DNA of 47,172 nt, taken from contig CAKQRW010000026.1 of the NCBI GenBank assembly GCA_934271655.1, positions 1-47,172 of the forward strand, given 5' to 3'. The notes beneath the pieces were generated by a model that saw only the letters and a program-made list of their open reading frames with translations, was not told the DNA's origin and ran no database searches. This DNA is from an uncultured Bacteroidaceae bacterium. GTDB taxonomy: Bacteria > Bacteroidota > Bacteroidia > Bacteroidales > Bacteroidaceae. Made by a program: the position numbers and the translations under genes. Shown here piece by piece: positions 44,726 through 47,172 of the stretch (within the stretch, counting starts at the first letter, position 1; each line of letters starts with the position of its first letter).

Positions 44726-45625
44726 ATGAACAACAACACACGAGGAGTCATCAACGGCATTGTCTCCGGAGTGTCATTCGGACTCATACCGCTGTTCTCC
44801 ATCCCCGTAATAGCAGCTGGCATGGACAACATCAGCATACTTGTCTACCGTTTCCTGTTCGGCTCCGCAGCCATGCTGCTCATGCTGCTGGCGCGACGCA
44901 CCGACCTGCGTGTGACATTTGCCGAGCTGTGGCGCATAGCCCTGCTATCCTCCCTCTACATCGGCACAGCCATAGCCACCCTCGAATGCTACCACTACCT
45001 CTCGTCGGGCATCGCCACAGCCCTGGTATACACCGACCCCATCTGGTGCGCCATCATCGGCCTGGCATTCCTTGGCGACAAGTTCTCGCTGAAGATGACA
45101 TCAAGCATATTGCTGGCAAGCCTCGGCGTGATGATGATGACAGGCGTCTTCTCCGACGACGGCACGTTCTCATTCACCGGACTGCTGTGGGGACTCGCCT
45201 CCGGACTGGTGTACGCCCTCTACCTCACCCTCGTGCCACGTCTGAAGGTGAAGAGCATGCCAAGCCTCAAGTTCACCTTCTACGTCTTCTTCATCGGCAT
45301 GCTGCTGCTGGCAGCCTACAGCTGCGCCACTACAGGCAGAGTGGAGCATGTGCCCGACAGCGGGTGCTGGATCAATCTGGTGCTCCTCGGCCTTATACCC
45401 ACAGCGCTCAGCAACATCTGCGTCACCACATCGCTCAAGCTTGTCAACAGCACCGTAGTGGCCATCCTCGGGGCCTTCGAGCCTCTCACAGCCATGGTCG
45501 TAGGCATAGTCATCCTTGGTGATCCCTACAGCATGCTCAGTTGCTCAGGAGCAGCTCTCACCCTGCTTGCCGTGGCCATCCTCACAGTCAGCCCCAAGAG
45601 GCTGCTGGCCTTGCTGAGGAGATGA
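44726..45625 (+). CDS. EamA/DMT-family transporter
   Basis: 299 residues with about ten hydrophobic helices in two EamA repeats (residues ~6-140 and ~150-290). Examples are GIVSGVSFGLIPLFSIPVI, the YRFLFG motif after the first helices, LSSGIATALVYTDPIWCAII, GLLWGLASGLVYALYLTLV and VAILGAFEPLTAMVVGIVIL. The helix-9 motif with a glutamate before a proline is usual. Members move small metabolites, sugars or drugs, and the substrate is unknown. It is preceded by a copy of the dispersed repeat, with no clear promoter. Confidence 0.92.
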   Translation: MNNNTRGVINGIVSGVSFGLIPLFSIPVIAAGMDNISILVYRFLFGSAAMLLMLLARRTDLRVTFAELWRIALLSSLYIGTAIATLECYHYLSSGIATALVYTDPIWCAIIGLAFLGDKFSLKMTSSILLASLGVMMMTGVFSDDGTFSFTGLLWGLASGLVYALYLTLVPRLKVKSMPSLKFTFYVFFIGMLLLAAYSCATTGRVEHVPDSGCWINLVLLGLIPTALSNICVTTSLKLVNSTVVAILGAFEPLTAMVVGIVILGDPYSMLSCSGAALTLLAVAILTVSPKRLLALLRR

Positions 45626-45677
45626 GCGGTAGAGAGACACACAGCATCAGAGTGCGGTGAACATGCTGACAGCCTGC

Positions 45678-45830
45678 CATGACACTATATATTATGCATG
45701 TGCACTATATATTATTATACATGACATCATATATACTATATATGTGACTACATTTTATGATACATGACATTATATATTATATATGTGGCACCAAATATTA
45801 TGACACATGACTATATATATATTATATATG
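45678..45830 (+). repeat. AT-rich degenerate repeat tract
   Basis: About six imperfect units, each starting CATGAC or CATGTG and running into alternating TA (for example CATGACATTATATATTATAT). Most contain short self-complementary TATA stretches and could melt or cross-form. It fills most of the 300-base gap before azlC. Confidence 0.7.
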
Positions 45831-45890
45831 CGTGTTCGGATTTATTCTATAGCGTCAAAGCAAGCCTCTCTCATATTTGCCATGCCAATA

Positions 45891-45920
45891 TGCAAATAAT
45901 TATGCGCGCCTACTTACAAC
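45891..45920 (-). repeat. Dispersed intergenic repeat, copy 5
   Basis: On the minus strand reads TTGTAAGTAGGCGCGCATAA then TTATTTGCA. It ends 14 bases before the azlC ATG. Confidence 0.55.
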
Positions 45921-45933
45921 CCACACAGACACA

Positions 45934-46608
45934 ATGAAAGATTTCAAGACAGCCTTGCGCCTGTCACTTCCAGTGCTCGGCGCCTACTGGTTTCTCGGCA
46001 TCACCTACGGACTTTTGGCCGCCAGCATGGGCTACGGCCTGTGGATACCCTGCGTGATGGCCACACTCATCTACAGCGGTTCGGTCGAGTTCATCGCTCT
46101 GACCCTGCTCGCAGGCTCCTTCCATCCGGCGGCAGCCGCAACCATGGCCCTCATGGTAGGGGCTCGCCATCTCTTCTACGGCATCTCCATGCTCAGGTCC
46201 TACAGCGGTTCAGGCTGGAAGAAGCCTCTGCTCATCCTTTGGCTCACAGACGAGACCTTCGCCGTCAACTACTCCCAGCAGTCCACCCACACCCAGCAGC
46301 TATGGGTGTCGCTCCTCGACTATATCTATTGGCTCACGGGTGGCATCATAGGCTATCTGCTGGGCACAAGCATGGGCGAGCGCCTCATAGCCTGCCTGCA
46401 TGGCCTCGACTTTGTGGTGACAGCCATGTTTGTTGCCATCTTCATGGACGACTACATGCGCCACCGGCAGACACGCTCCAGCGCATGGCTGGGCATCGTC
46501 TCCGCAGCCATCTGCCTCATGCTCTTTGGCTCCAGCCGCTTCATCGTGCCAGCCATGGCGTGCATACTCCTCGCTTTGTTCATCAAATACAAAAAGAATC
46601 CATCATGA
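45934..46608 (+). CDS. azlC: AzlC-type branched-chain amino-acid exporter, large subunit
   Basis: 224 residues from ATG at 45934 (MKDFKTALRLSLPVLGAYWF). A start 19 codons upstream runs into the repeat and has no helix. The AzlC marks are LGITYGLLAASMGYGLWIP, LIYSGSVEFIALTLLAG, MVGARHLFYGISML and FLWLTDETFAV-like LILWLTDETFAV. About six membrane helices. With AzlD it exports branched-chain amino acids or analogues across the inner membrane. Stop TGA overlaps the azlD start as ATGA, fixing both genes. Confidence 0.95.
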   Translation: MKDFKTALRLSLPVLGAYWFLGITYGLLAASMGYGLWIPCVMATLIYSGSVEFIALTLLAGSFHPAAAATMALMVGARHLFYGISMLRSYSGSGWKKPLLILWLTDETFAVNYSQQSTHTQQLWVSLLDYIYWLTGGIIGYLLGTSMGERLIACLHGLDFVVTAMFVAIFMDDYMRHRQTRSSAWLGIVSAAICLMLFGSSRFIVPAMACILLALFIKYKKNPS

Positions 46609-46964
46609 CACTCAGGCAACAGATAATCACCATACTCCTGATGGCCATATGTGTAGCCCTGACACGGGCTCTCCCGTTCATGCTTTTCCGCAGCAAGGAG
46701 AAGACTCCACGCTTCGTGCTCTATCTGGGGCGTTACCTGGCAAGTGCCGTCTTTGGCATGCTGACAGTCTACTGCCTGAAGGACGTGTCGTTCACCACAG
46801 GCAGCCACGGACTTCCGCAGATGCTCGGCATCCTCATGTGTGTCGTGCTCCATCTGTGGAGGAAAAACATGTTGCTTACCATTGCCGGCGGCACCATATT
46901 CTACATGGTCATCAGTTCGCCATGCGCCATAGCTCTGGTCTCCCAACTGGCTGACACGCTATGA
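46605..46964 (+). CDS. azlD: AzlD-type branched-chain amino-acid exporter, small subunit
   Basis: 119 residues from the ATG at 46605, which overlaps the azlC stop by four bases. The same frame is open leftward for almost 600 bases, but that part lies antiphase inside azlC and is not coding. The AzlD pattern is clear: LLMAICVALTRALPFMLF, LGRYLASAVFGMLTVYCLKDV, GLPQMLGILMCVVLHLWRKNMLLTI and GGTIFYMVI, giving four hydrophobic helices. It forms the export complex with AzlC. Confidence 0.93.
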   Translation: MTLRQQIITILLMAICVALTRALPFMLFRSKEKTPRFVLYLGRYLASAVFGMLTVYCLKDVSFTTGSHGLPQMLGILMCVVLHLWRKNMLLTIAGGTIFYMVISSPCAIALVSQLADTL

Positions 46965-46965
46965 C

Positions 46966-47040
46966 AAGCAGATGCTTATGATTATTTTATAAAGGTGCTT
47001 ATTATTTATTATAAGTAGGTGCTCATAATTATTTTTATAT
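46966..47040 (+). repeat. Dispersed intergenic repeat, three tandem copies
   Basis: Full copy AAGCAGATGCTTATGATTAT (46966 on), partial copy AAGGTGCTTATTATTTATTA (46992 on), and full copy ATAAGTAGGTGCTCATAATT (47011 on). They begin two bases after the azlD stop. Confidence 0.65.
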
Positions 47041-47065
47041 CTGGCGTGCTCTATCCACGGGCAGA

Positions 47066-47122
47066 TTTTTCTTCTGTTTGAAGGAACTATGCGGGCATAG
47101 TGACTGGTAAACAGAAGGAAAA
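47066..47122. other. Nested stem-loop at the window's right edge
   Basis: Outer arms TTTTTCTTCTGTTT (47066-47079) and AAACAGAAGGAAAA (47109-47122) match at 13 of 14 positions. They enclose a perfect inner hairpin CTATGC-GG-GCATAG (47087-47100). A minus-strand frame is also open from the edge to a stop at 47035, so this may be part of an unseen gene or a structured RNA. It is cut by the window. Confidence 0.4.
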
Positions 47123-47172
47123 GATGACCGATAGAGAGTGCGACAAATATGGGAGCGGCCTACCTTGATACT

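Noticed and set aside
46041..46604. Long leftward extension of the azlD frame.
   Set aside because: Reads out of phase through azlC; azlD starts at the ATGA overlap at 46605.

Overview
The window looks like chromosome from a member of the Bacteroidales, most likely the Prevotella/Segatella group. Clues seen in the sequence: several intergenic regions carry the Bacteroidota promoter signature (TTTG or TTG, about 19-20 bases, then TAnnTTTG); ribosome binding sites are weak; SecA is long (about 1080 residues); and there is a DUF4105 envelope protein, a TonB-dependent receptor with a carboxypeptidase-regulatory plug extension, and secreted GH43 and GH2 glycosidases of Bacteroidota style. Base composition varies strongly. 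The housekeeping genes are about half G+C, the right end is richer, and the defence genes at the left are as low as about one third.

Positions 1-7123 (+) are a defence operon. It holds the tail of a C5-cytosine DNA methyltransferase, a McrB-like AAA+ protein, a DUF2357/McrC-like PD-(D/E)XK nuclease, a ComEC-like metallo-beta-lactamase protein, a small multi-spanning membrane protein and a RhuM-family protein. The methyltransferase + McrB-like + McrC-like order resembles LlaJI/BsuMI-type restriction-modification rather than stand-alone type IV restriction. The metallo-beta-lactamase/membrane-protein pair is the best candidate here for something undescribed. A strong hairpin, a small unplaced ORF and gluQ follow. 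A second, AT-rich restriction-modification pair (9093-11569, -) sits between gluQ and an alpha/beta hydrolase; it has its own promoter and a 240-base leader.

Positions 12167-16969 hold an alpha/beta hydrolase, glycerate kinase, an HD-domain protein, and a three-gene run of redox protein, thioredoxin and dicarboxylate/amino-acid symporter. That run ends at a perfect bidirectional terminator shared with secA.

Positions 17130-36929 (-) are mostly core genes: secA, a degenerate alkaline-phosphatase-superfamily protein, a DUF4105 protein (probable lipoprotein N-acyltransferase), a UPF1-like helicase, a large TPR-like protein with a lipoprotein solute-binding protein, pgk, panB, a TonB-dependent receptor, and the cluster nitroreductase - DUF2520 oxidoreductase - kdsC - maf.

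Positions 37165-46964 (+) hold mltG, a GH43/GH2 glycosidase pair with no SusC/SusD partner in view, a TIGR02757 protein, an EamA transporter and azlCD (branched-chain amino-acid export).

The intergenic DNA is unusually rich in repeats. There is a dispersed element of about 27 bp (at least seven copies), a seven-unit 22-bp tandem array, serial duplications of the kdsC start region, AT-rich repeats upstream of azlC, and a repeat/inverted-repeat leader before the GH2 gene. No tRNA, rRNA, insertion sequence or CRISPR array was found.
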